Notes under the pieces: model-generated
Seen by the model: the letters and a program-made list of their open reading frames with translations, nothing else
The model's database searches: none
What the model was told of the DNA's origin: nothing
Source of the DNA: Bacilli bacterium
GTDB taxonomy: Bacteria; Bacillota_I; Bacilli_A; RF39; UBA660
Reading direction: 5' to 3'
Assembly: GCA_022793565.1 (NCBI GenBank)
Contig: JAAWDC010000031.1
Location: forward strand, 1 to 7,911
Length of the DNA stretch: 7,911 nt
In this document: one piece after another, positions 1 through 5,771 of the stretch
Layout: each line of letters begins with the position of its first letter
Position numbering within the stretch: the stretch's first letter is position 1
Translations under genes and position numbers: made by a program

Positions 1-179
1 AGTCAATCGATTTTTCAGATTTAGAATCTAGTTTTTCTCTGATTGCTAAAAAGCGTGGAGCACTTGGAAAGGGAGGACTCCCTGATTATGCTAAGGTGTA
101 TCAATTGATTCTAAGAGATTTTAAAGATGGGATGTTTGGTCCTATTACATTGGATCGGTTTGAGGAGACTAATATATAG
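1..179 (+). CDS. rbgA: Ribosome biogenesis GTPase A, C-terminal end (5' truncated by the window)
   Basis: The open frame enters the window with its first full codon at position 3 and ends at TAG 177-179, giving the last 58 residues. The tail contains IAKKRGALGKGG followed by a helix and LRDFKDGMFGPITLDR. This is the characteristic C-terminal helical domain of RbgA/YlqF, which contacts 23S rRNA during late 50S subunit maturation. The GTPase domain with its circularly permuted G motifs lies upstream, outside the window. Assignment rests on this tail plus context, because rnhB follows shortly, as in the Bacillus ylqF-rnhB arrangement, although here one extra gene intervenes. The stop codon lies inside a small terminator-like hairpin. 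Confidence 0.85.
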   Translation, partial: SIDFSDLESSFSLIAKKRGALGKGGLPDYAKVYQLILRDFKDGMFGPITLDRFEETNI

Positions 180-186
180 TCTTTTT
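163..186 (+). terminator. Probable intrinsic terminator overlapping the rbgA stop codon
   Basis: AGACTA (166-171) pairs with TAGTCT (177-182) across a 5-nt loop. The stem can be extended outwards by G-U and A-U pairs into the following T run (183-186). The rbgA stop TAG is in the right arm. The stem is short and AU-rich, so efficiency is uncertain. Confidence 0.5.
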
Positions 187-221
187 CTGTTGTCAAGTTT
201 TGTCTGTTTTTCTTCTTTCTT

Positions 222-250
222 TTTCTGGTAGATGCATTCTACGATATAAT
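222..250 (+). promoter_or_regulatory. Candidate promoter of the lytic transglycosylase-rnhB unit
   Basis: A perfect TATAAT sits at 245-250, about 25 bases before the ATG at 275. The hexamer 17 bases upstream (TTTCTG, 222-227) is a poor -35, so the promoter is weak, needs an activator, or uses another element. The upstream 183-226 stretch is very T-rich. An inverted repeat fills part of the spacer. Confidence 0.45.
228..242 (+). repeat. Short inverted repeat in the promoter spacer (possible operator)
   Basis: GTAGA (228-232) and TCTAC (238-242) are exact inverted arms around TGCAT. The element ends two bases before the TATAAT, a place where a bound protein would block polymerase. Five-base arms can occur by chance, so this is only a candidate. 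Confidence 0.25.
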
Positions 251-274
251 AATTTTATTAGGTAGGTGATTCTT

Positions 275-1471
275 ATGGATAGTACTTTAGAAAATGATTT
301 TCAAGAAAGTAACGATAGGCGAGATGATAAAGTATATATATTAAAAGTATTTCGAAAGAAAGATGCATATTTATTAGAAGCAGTAGAAGATGGTAAGGTT
401 GTTCAAAGGACAGTTGTAAAAGAACTTTCTTTATTAAAGCATCAATTCGAAGGTATAGAAGATCAAATGATTTTGTTTTGGCAAGATAAAGAAGGGGATA
501 TGTATATTCGTTTGAAATCAGAGAATCATCATATAGAAGAAATTGCATTAATTGACTATGCAACATATTCTAATGATATTATTTTTCGCATGATTGCCAA
601 TAAAATTTATAATCATACAAGAAAAAAGAAGAGAGTATTAAATTGTAAAAAAGCTCCTTCACATTTGATTCAACAGCGGAATATGGCTTTGGCTACTTTA
701 GCAACTGCTGGTTTTGGGTGTCTTGCCGCTATTTTTGGCTTGTCTAGCTTGGATAAATTAGAGCTTGTTCAACCAATTGTTCAGATCGAAGCACAAGAAG
801 AAGATTATTTAGATAATTTTTTTACTGGTGGTTCTATTGAGATGGTAATTGATCAAACAAGGACGTTTATTGATGAAGTTAGAAATCCTTCTATCCCTGT
901 AGCTACTAGTTATGAACAAGCTTATTTATATAGTTCAAAATTAAAAGAAGAGATGGAAAGTAACCCTTCAGACTATGTTATGGCTTTGTATGATCAACCA
1001 CTAATTCCGTTAGATTTAAATATTCATATGTATAATATGGCTATGAAGTATGGTACTTCTTATACAGCACTTATAGCGATTGCTCATGTAGAATCTGATG
1101 GCAATTTTAGTAATCATGGTGTAGTTGGTTGTAGTGGGGATGAGGGATATATGCAAATTAATCCTACAAATTATCCTGTATTGTTCACTGAGCTTGGATA
1201 TACTCCAGAACAGATTAAAGAAGATGATAAAATAAATGTTGAATGTGCCGCTTTTCTATTAAGTGATATTTGTAAGAGAAATATTCGAAGAAATGGAGGT
1301 ACTCTTAATGAAGATGAAATGTATCGGGAATATAATGGGGGAGGCAATTTTAAAATCATTCCTGCAACTTTAAAATATTTAGAATATGCGAAAAGGGCTA
1401 TTGATGAATTTTATAACCCAGATCATTTAATTTATGTAAAAAATCCAGAAATGGGGGTAAAAAAATGTTGA
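275..1471 (+). CDS. Membrane-anchored lytic transglycosylase (SLT fold) with unrecognised N-terminal domain
   Basis: The 398-residue protein has three parts. Residues 1-130 form a charged, probably cytosolic domain rich in predicted strands that I do not recognise. Residues about 137-158 are a single hydrophobic segment preceded by RKKKR (116-120), which indicates N-in, C-out topology. Residues about 245-385 are a soluble lysozyme-like transglycosylase domain with AHVESDGNF (putative catalytic Glu273), GYMQINP (291-297) and REYNGGG (351-357). It probably cleaves peptidoglycan glycan strands outside the membrane. A short CSGDE insertion precedes GYMQIN, and Cys286, Cys324 and Cys333 could form a disulfide. 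ATG 275 is preferred over the in-frame GTG 266 because the AGGTGAT ribosome binding site at 264-270 covers that GTG. The gene overlaps rnhB by 7 nt, so the two are probably co-translated. The domain call is firm; the biological role is unknown. Confidence 0.85.
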   Translation: MDSTLENDFQESNDRRDDKVYILKVFRKKDAYLLEAVEDGKVVQRTVVKELSLLKHQFEGIEDQMILFWQDKEGDMYIRLKSENHHIEEIALIDYATYSNDIIFRMIANKIYNHTRKKKRVLNCKKAPSHLIQQRNMALATLATAGFGCLAAIFGLSSLDKLELVQPIVQIEAQEEDYLDNFFTGGSIEMVIDQTRTFIDEVRNPSIPVATSYEQAYLYSSKLKEEMESNPSDYVMALYDQPLIPLDLNIHMYNMAMKYGTSYTALIAIAHVESDGNFSNHGVVGCSGDEGYMQINPTNYPVLFTELGYTPEQIKEDDKINVECAAFLLSDICKRNIRRNGGTLNEDEMYREYNGGGNFKIIPATLKYLEYAKRAIDEFYNPDHLIYVKNPEMGVKKC

Positions 1472-2088
1472 ATACTGTAGATCTTTATCAATTTGAAAAT
1501 GAGCTTTGGAGTGAAGGGGTTCATTATGTTGCAGGGGTAGATGAAGTAGGAAGAGGGCCTTTAATTGGACCTGTAGTTACAGCTTGTGTTATTCTTCCTT
1601 CTAATTTTATTTTAGAAGGTCTTACAGATTCAAAGAAGCTATCTGAGAAAAAACGAGATCAATTTTATGAGTACATTATGGAGCATGCTATTAGTGTTTC
1701 TGTTGGGATGAAAGACGAGAAGGTAATTGATCAAGTAAATATTTATCAGGCTACGAAGTTGGCAATGTATGAGGCAATTGAAAAAGCTACAGTGAAGCCA
1801 GAACATGTATTAATTGATGCAATGAAATTGGAAGACTTAAAAATTCCTAGTACGTCAATTATTAAAGGGGATGCTAAGAGCATTTCGATTGCAGCTGCAT
1901 CTGTAATTGCTAAGGTTACAAGAGATCGATTGATGTATGAATTAGATCATAAGCATCCTGAATATGGATTTGCTTCTCATAAGGGATATCCAACTAAAAA
2001 ACATATAGAAGCAATTTGGAAGTATGGAGTTTTAGAGCAACATAGAAAGACATTTTCACCAGTTTCAGAATACTTGAATCAAGCATAA
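1465..2088 (+). CDS. rnhB: Ribonuclease HII
   Basis: The 207-residue protein is a complete type 2 RNase H, which nicks the RNA strand of RNA/DNA hybrids and starts removal of single ribonucleotides from DNA. The signature GVDEVGRGPLIGPV begins at residue 24, giving catalytic Asp26 and Glu27. The remaining acidic residues of the DEDD set are Asp118 (LIDAM) and Asp136 (KGDAKS). SIAAASVIAKVTRDR (141-155) and YGFASHKGYPT (167-177) are also family hallmarks, and length is typical. The ATG at 1465 lies inside the end of the transglycosylase gene as ATGTTGA, with a GGGGG ribosome binding site at 1453-1457, so translation is likely coupled. The stop codon falls in the loop of the terminator hairpin at 2080-2103. 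Confidence 0.98.
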   Translation: MLNTVDLYQFENELWSEGVHYVAGVDEVGRGPLIGPVVTACVILPSNFILEGLTDSKKLSEKKRDQFYEYIMEHAISVSVGMKDEKVIDQVNIYQATKLAMYEAIEKATVKPEHVLIDAMKLEDLKIPSTSIIKGDAKSISIAAASVIAKVTRDRLMYELDHKHPEYGFASHKGYPTKKHIEAIWKYGVLEQHRKTFSPVSEYLNQA

Positions 2089-2103
2089 AGTTGCTTGTTT
2101 TTT
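2080..2103 (+). terminator. Intrinsic terminator at the rnhB stop codon
   Basis: CAAGCA (2080-2085) pairs exactly with TGCTTG (2092-2097) over a 6-nt loop that contains the TAA stop, and six T residues follow (2098-2103). Only 24 bases then separate it from the next start codon, so the dismutase gene may depend on read-through or on a promoter inside rnhB. Confidence 0.65.
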
Positions 2104-2127
2104 CATATATTGAGTTGGAGGGGTTTT

Positions 2128-2751
2128 ATGTATCAACCAATTCAGCTATCTTATAATTTTAAGGATTTTGTTCCAGCACTTTCAGAGAGAACATTAAAAA
2201 ATCATTATGAAGGGCACTATCTTCGTTATTTAAAGCAATTAAATCAGCTTTTGGCAAATCAAAATTTTTCTTTTTCATATCCTGCTTCTGCTCTTTATCG
2301 AAATATTGATGCGTTTCCAATTGTTGTTCGTGATGACATTTTATTTCAAGCAGGCGGGGTTTTAAATCATGAATTATATTTTCAGAGTATTTCTCCAAAA
2401 AGATTAGAAGTTCCTGAACCATTAAAATCAAAATTAACTGAAAAATTTGGTGGTGTAGAGCAATTTGAAGATCGATTTTTTTCTTTGGCAGATGAACTGC
2501 CAGGTTCAGGTTATACATTTCTAGCAGTAAATGCAAGTGGGGATTTGACTTTATTAAATTTAGCCAATCAAGATTCTCCATATATGTTTCATATGATTCC
2601 GATTTTAGCTTTTGATGTTTGGGAACATAGTTACTATTTGGATTATTTAAATCACCGTGCACAGTATTTAGAAAATATGATTCCATTTTTAGATTATTCA
2701 CATATGAATCTTTTATATGAAGAAATTCTTAAGCAACAGAAATCTGTATAG
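2128..2751 (+). CDS. sodA: Fe/Mn-family superoxide dismutase
   Basis: This 207-residue cytosolic enzyme should dismutate superoxide to oxygen and peroxide. The N-terminal helical hairpin carries HYEGHYLRY (26-34), with metal ligand His26 and conserved His30 and Tyr34. GGVLNHELYF gives ligand His81. The C-terminal domain has DVWEHSYYL with ligands Asp163 and His167. NQDSP places Gln148 where Mn-type enzymes have their second-shell Gln, and Gly77 stands where Fe-type enzymes carry theirs, so a Mn-type or cambialistic enzyme is likely. Several normally tryptophan positions are Phe or Tyr (NHELYF, GSGYTF), which is unusual. Start ATG 2128 follows GGAGGGG (2117-2123); an upstream in-frame ATG at 2095 would lie inside the rnhB terminator and is rejected. 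No clear promoter is visible in the 24-base gap. Confidence 0.93.
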   Translation: MYQPIQLSYNFKDFVPALSERTLKNHYEGHYLRYLKQLNQLLANQNFSFSYPASALYRNIDAFPIVVRDDILFQAGGVLNHELYFQSISPKRLEVPEPLKSKLTEKFGGVEQFEDRFFSLADELPGSGYTFLAVNASGDLTLLNLANQDSPYMFHMIPILAFDVWEHSYYLDYLNHRAQYLENMIPFLDYSHMNLLYEEILKQQKSV

Positions 2752-2769
2752 TTTTCTGTTTTTTCTTTT
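2735..2769 (+). terminator. Probable intrinsic terminator overlapping the sodA stop codon
   Basis: AACAGAAA (2735-2742) is exactly complementary to TTTCTGTT (2753-2760). The TAG stop (2749-2751) is in the loop, and a run of T residues broken by one C follows (2761-2769). The stem is 8 bp but AU-rich. Confidence 0.55.
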
Positions 2770-2794
2770 GATTTACTTGGAAAAATGATAGAAT
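2768..2794 (+). promoter_or_regulatory. Weak candidate promoter before the HAM1-like/UDG-like pair
   Basis: TTGATT (2768-2773) and TAGAAT (2789-2794) resemble -35 and -10 hexamers but are only 15 bases apart. The position is right for a short leader before ATG 2814, and the dismutase terminator lies just upstream. Confidence 0.35.
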
Positions 2795-2813
2795 GGGAAT
2801 AGGGAGTGGTAGG

Positions 2814-3452
2814 ATGAGAATTTTATTGGCAACAACAAATGAAGCTAAAATTCATTATTATGGGGAGAGATTGAAAGAAAAGGGAATTGATCTTGTGACT
2901 TTAAGAGATTTAAAGATTGATGTAGATGTAGATGAGAATGGGAGTGATCCTGTTGAGAATGCTGTAATTAAAGCAAGAGCTTATAATGAAATCAGTCATC
3001 TTCCAACCATAGCATTGGACGATGGGTTGTTTTTTGATGGTGTTCCCAAAGAACTGCAACCAGGAACCCATGTACGTCGCATTGGCGGGAGAAGATTGAA
3101 TGATGCTGAGATGATTGACTATTATATCGGGTTAGTTAATCAATATGGTGTGGATGGGAAATTACCAGGATATTTTTTAAAAGGAATTGCGATTGTCGAT
3201 CAGGATAATGTTTATACTTCTACTAGAAAATCGGAACGTCTTTTTACCAGTCAACAAAGTAAAACTGTAGTTGAAGGTTATCCATTAGATTCTATTCAAA
3301 TTATTTTGTCTTTAAATAAGTTTAAGTCAGAATTAACCAGAGAAGAAGAAGCTGCTACTATAGATTCTGGGAACTGTGCAATTTTTGAGTTTCTTCTAGA
3401 AACGATTCGTAAGATGGAATCTGATTCTTCTAAAATGCTTGTGAGGTCTTAG
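2814..3452 (+). CDS. Divergent RdgB/HAM1 (ITPase)-fold nucleotide pyrophosphatase
   Basis: This 212-residue protein belongs to the HAM1/RdgB fold, whose members hydrolyse non-canonical purine NTPs such as (d)ITP and XTP to monophosphates. The start ILLATTNEAK (3-12) is the triphosphate-binding motif, DPVENAVIKARAY (45-57) is the ENA..KA motif, and ALDDGLFFDGV (67-77) followed by PGTHVRRIGG (83-92) matches the DDSGL...PGv.SARy.G segment. The later half is divergent. The usual GFGYDPiF appears as GYPLDSI (155-161), and the C-terminal SHR signature is absent, with TIDSGN at that point. The enzyme class is therefore likely but the substrate is open. ATG 2814 is chosen because AGGGAG (2801-2806) is well spaced before it; an upstream in-frame ATG at 2793 would have no such site. 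The downstream UDG-like gene starts one base after the stop, so the two form an operon. Confidence 0.8.
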   Translation: MRILLATTNEAKIHYYGERLKEKGIDLVTLRDLKIDVDVDENGSDPVENAVIKARAYNEISHLPTIALDDGLFFDGVPKELQPGTHVRRIGGRRLNDAEMIDYYIGLVNQYGVDGKLPGYFLKGIAIVDQDNVYTSTRKSERLFTSQQSKTVVEGYPLDSIQIILSLNKFKSELTREEEAATIDSGNCAIFEFLLETIRKMESDSSKMLVRS

Positions 3453-3453
3453 A

Positions 3454-4131
3454 ATGGAACTAGAAGATTTAAATAAAAAATATGATCGTTTACAGAAAAA
3501 ATATGGAGCGAAGGATTTAAATTCTATTTATAATGGAGGATTAGAGAAAAATCCTGATATATGTTTTGTATTTATGAATCCAACAGCTAGAAATATTGCA
3601 TCTACTAAAGAATGGAGAGGAAGAAGGTCTCCATGGATCGGAACAAAAAATATTTGGGATTTGTTTTATGCTGTGGATTTAATTGATGAGGACTTGTATT
3701 TTGAAATTAAACGTAAAAAAGGGAACGAGTGGACAGAAGAATTTGCAGATTTGGTATATGATAATGTTAAAAAGTATAAGTATTTTATTACAAATTTAGG
3801 AAAGTGTACGCAGATTGATGCACGTCCACTTCCTGATGCTGTTTATATGGAGTATTTAAATTTATTATATCAAGAGTTCCAAATATTAAAGCCCAAGGTT
3901 ATCATTCTTTTTGGGAATCAAGTTAGTTCTATTGTGTTGGGGCAGAAGATTTCTGTTTCGGAGGCAAGAAAAAAATGTTATGAGAAGAAAATTAAGAACG
4001 TAACTTATAAATTTTATTCTGTATATTATCCAATTGGAAATGGTAGATTTAATATTGATAAATCAATTGAAGATATTCGATGGATCATGAAACGGGAATT
4101 AGTGGATCATTCAGATTGTGTCAATTCATAA
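3454..4131 (+). CDS. Uracil-DNA glycosylase superfamily protein
   Basis: The 225-residue protein shows the order of motifs of the UDG fold. FVFMNPTARNIAS (38-50) occupies the place of the water-activating motif 1 and resembles the G.NP[GS] forms of MUG/TDG or family-6-like enzymes. SPWIGTKNIWDLF (59-71) is the following pocket segment. ITNLGKCTQIDARPL (112-126) matches the ..T.vvKC.P segment. KPKVIILFGNQ (147-157) is the core strand, and YYPIGNGRFN (191-200) stands where HPSP normally lies. The paired N-terminal cysteines of Fe-S family-4 enzymes are absent, so no cluster is expected. It probably flips out and excises a damaged base, but which one cannot be read. The start lies one base after the HAM1-like stop, with GAGG at 3443-3446 inside that gene, so translation is likely coupled. 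Confidence 0.78.
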   Translation: MELEDLNKKYDRLQKKYGAKDLNSIYNGGLEKNPDICFVFMNPTARNIASTKEWRGRRSPWIGTKNIWDLFYAVDLIDEDLYFEIKRKKGNEWTEEFADLVYDNVKKYKYFITNLGKCTQIDARPLPDAVYMEYLNLLYQEFQILKPKVIILFGNQVSSIVLGQKISVSEARKKCYEKKIKNVTYKFYSVYYPIGNGRFNIDKSIEDIRWIMKRELVDHSDCVNS

Positions 4132-4182
4132 ATAAGAAAAAATCAGAGTAATAGGTAAGATAAATGGAAGATTACAAAAGAC

Positions 4183-4210
4183 TTGGAATGCTATTTTTTT
4201 CTACTATAGT
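4183..4210 (+). promoter_or_regulatory. Candidate promoter of the AKR-like/hydrolase unit
   Basis: TTGGAA (4183-4188), a 16-base spacer and TATAGT (4205-4210) make a reasonable housekeeping promoter, giving a leader of roughly 28 bases. A perfect TATAAT at 4221-4226 is a second -10 candidate, but it lacks a -35 and lies very near the ribosome binding site. I see no convincing terminator between the UDG-like gene and this promoter. Confidence 0.5.
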
Positions 4211-4244
4211 TATTTTATAATATAATTTTGTGGAGGGTGATCTT

Positions 4245-5108
4245 ATGAATTTAGGAAGTATTTTTAGGCTTGGTATTGGTACTTGGAAATTAGATCCAGA
4301 GAATTTTGAACAGGATTTAGAAGCATTACAATATTCTTTTCAACGTGGTCAAAATTATGTTGCTTTGTATATGCTTTATAATCAGGGGAATGTTGTTCGC
4401 GCTATGAAGAAGTTTGTTCAAGGGGTGGATCGGGAAAAGCTTTTTATAAGTGCAGCATTAGAACCTACGATTGAAAGTGTTCAAGATGTTGAGCATCAGT
4501 TAGCTGAATATTTACAAGTATTAGGTATTGATTATGTAGATAGTTTACAGATTCATGGAAAGTTTGTATCTAAAATTCCCTTACTAGAAGTCTATCGGGA
4601 AATTAAGCGATTAGTACAGTTGAAAAAAGTTCGTTATATTGGGATTAGTAATGTGAACTTGGAGGAATTGAAGGAAATAGATCAAGAAGTAAAGATTGAC
4701 TTTTTTGAGGGAGTCTTTAATTTAGAATGTAAGATATATGAAGATATTGGTGTTTTGGATTATTGTAAAGAGAATCATATTCAGTTTGTTTGTTATCAAC
4801 CTTTGAGAAGAAATAAAACACAGGCTAGAAATTATCCAGTATTAGTTGATTTATCTAAGAAGTATCATAAAACACAAAATCAGATTATTTTAAATTGGTT
4901 GATTAAGGAAAAGGAAATTTTTCCGTTAGTTAAATCAACAAATAAGAGTAGAATTGACTCGAATTTGGAAGCATTAGATTTTGCAATGGAAGAGCAAGAC
5001 TACCAGAAGTTGAATGAATTTAGAAATTTAGAATTTGATCAAATAGAAATCGATTGGGATTGGCAAGGTGGAGTTACAATTGATCAGCTTGCTAATCAAT
5101 TTGAATAA
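4245..5108 (+). CDS. Aldo/keto reductase-fold protein lacking two catalytic residues
   Basis: The 287-residue protein aligns by eye along the whole AKR barrel. The start is LGIGTWKLD (9-17), the core is LGIDYVDSLQIHGK (93-106), then YIGISNVN (131-138), CYQPLRRN (183-190) and the NADP-phosphate region LVKSTNKSRIDSNLEAL (228-244). Active AKRs use an Asp-Tyr-Lys-His tetrad. Here NYVALYMLYNQG aligns with the usual ..IDTA..YGNG, so Asp becomes Ala40 while Tyr45 stays. LFISAAL aligns with LFITTKV, so Lys becomes Ala71. His104 stays. The usual NQ before the Glu (VNQVE) reads VFNLE. The cofactor loop looks kept, so this may be a nucleotide-binding sensor or scaffold rather than a reductase. ATG 4245 follows GGAGGGTGAT (4232-4241); the GTG at 4230 is rejected. 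The stop overlaps an ATG of the next frame as TAATG. Confidence 0.85.
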   Translation: MNLGSIFRLGIGTWKLDPENFEQDLEALQYSFQRGQNYVALYMLYNQGNVVRAMKKFVQGVDREKLFISAALEPTIESVQDVEHQLAEYLQVLGIDYVDSLQIHGKFVSKIPLLEVYREIKRLVQLKKVRYIGISNVNLEELKEIDQEVKIDFFEGVFNLECKIYEDIGVLDYCKENHIQFVCYQPLRRNKTQARNYPVLVDLSKKYHKTQNQIILNWLIKEKEIFPLVKSTNKSRIDSNLEALDFAMEEQDYQKLNEFRNLEFDQIEIDWDWQGGVTIDQLANQFE

Positions 5109-5125
5109 TGGAGGATGTTTATTTT

Positions 5126-5680
5126 ATGAATGAAAATTATTTGCTTGTTCATGGGAGTTTTGGGAATCCGTTTGTTAATTGGTTGCCATGGCTTCGAAGA
5201 AAAATTGAAGAAAATGGTCGAGTTGTGTATACTCCAGATTTTCCAGCAGGAGTGGGATATCAAACTTATGAGCATTGGGAGAGAGTACTGAAATGTTATT
5301 TGGATTTTGGGCTTATTAATGAAAATACTGTTATATTTGCCCATTCCATTGCACCTGTTTTTATTTCAAAATTTTTAGTTCAAAACAAGGTTCATGTAAA
5401 AAGGTGTGTGTTCGTGTGTGGCTTTAATAATTACCTTGGGATTGATTCAGAATACGATGCGGTTAATGAGAGTATGTATTTTGAGAATTTGAAAGATGTA
5501 AAAAAATATTGTGATCAAATTATTTGTTTATATTCAGATAATGATCCTTATGTAAGACAAGACGTTGAACAGGATTTTGCAGACACAGTTGGGACAGAAA
5601 AAATTATGATTCCAGGTGGAGGTCATTTAAATGCTGAGAGTGGGTATCAAGAATTTGTTGAGTTACTAAAATATTTATAG
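5126..5680 (+). CDS. YdeN/RBBP9-like small alpha/beta serine hydrolase
   Basis: This 184-residue cytosolic protein has the compact RBBP9/YdeN layout. YLLVHGSFGNPFVNWLPWL (5-23) is the oxyanion strand-loop with the W.PWL helix, and VYTPDFPAG (34-42) follows. IFAHSIAPVF (70-79) is the nucleophile elbow with Ser74. YSDNDPYV (136-143) carries the acid, probably Asp140, and GGGHLN (164-169) gives His167. The elbow has Ala in place of both glycines of GxSxG, but the triad is intact, so esterase-like activity is plausible; the substrate is unknown. GGAGG at 5110-5114 favours ATG 5126, although the spacing of 11 is long. An in-frame ATG at 5108 overlaps the upstream stop as TAATG and would add six residues through coupling. 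It is the last gene of the unit and is followed by a hairpin. Confidence 0.8.
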   Translation: MNENYLLVHGSFGNPFVNWLPWLRRKIEENGRVVYTPDFPAGVGYQTYEHWERVLKCYLDFGLINENTVIFAHSIAPVFISKFLVQNKVHVKRCVFVCGFNNYLGIDSEYDAVNESMYFENLKDVKKYCDQIICLYSDNDPYVRQDVEQDFADTVGTEKIMIPGGGHLNAESGYQEFVELLKYL

Positions 5681-5688
5681 TTATTGAT

Positions 5689-5712
5689 AAGAGATTTTTT
5701 AGAATCTCTTTT
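5689..5712 (+). terminator. Intrinsic terminator after the hydrolase gene
   Basis: AAGAGATT (5689-5696) is exactly complementary to AATCTCTT (5703-5710), with the loop TTTTAG and two further T residues. The U tract is short and the stem AU-rich, but the position 8 bases after the stop fits a terminator. Confidence 0.6.
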
Positions 5713-5731
5713 ATAAATGGGAGATATAGAG

Positions 5732-5737
5732 TATAAT
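5732..5737 (+). promoter_or_regulatory. Candidate -10 element for the WYL regulator gene
   Basis: A perfect TATAAT lies 34 bases before the ATG at 5772. The region where a -35 would be expected (around 5709-5714, TTTTAT) shows no good hexamer and overlaps the end of the previous terminator. Confidence 0.35.
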
Positions 5738-5771
5738 AATTCATCAAGTTGGTTCTAGGAGGTTTTTTACT

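Noticed and set aside
266..274. GTG start for the transglycosylase
   Set aside because: It lies within the AGGTGAT ribosome binding site that serves ATG 275.
273..566. Reverse-strand open frame opposite the transglycosylase N-terminus
   Set aside because: Low-complexity Leu/Ile/Tyr-rich translation typical of the antisense of an AT-rich gene, with no ribosome binding site and full overlap with a well-supported gene.
1171..1359. 62-residue reverse-strand open frame opposite the transglycosylase catalytic domain
   Set aside because: Shadow of the GYMQIN-REYNGGG region; no initiation signals.
2095..2127. Upstream ATG extending the superoxide dismutase by 11 residues
   Set aside because: It sits in the rnhB terminator arm, has no ribosome binding site, and the family's N-terminus matches the start at 2128.
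2159..2701. 180-residue reverse-strand open frame inside sodA
   Set aside because: Complete antisense overlap with a gene whose metal ligands and motifs are all identifiable; the antisense product has no recognisable domain.
4132..4182. GTAAT...ATTAC inverted repeat considered as a terminator after the UDG-like gene
   Set aside because: Five-base arms, a loop of about 20 bases and no T run directly behind; not distinguishable from chance.
4230..4244. GTG start for the AKR-like protein
   Set aside because: It overlaps the GGAGGGTGAT ribosome binding site that serves ATG 4245.
5096..5344. 82-residue reverse-strand open frame opposite the hydrolase start
   Set aside because: Antisense of the conserved HGS and PWL motifs of the hydrolase; no initiation signals or recognisable domain.
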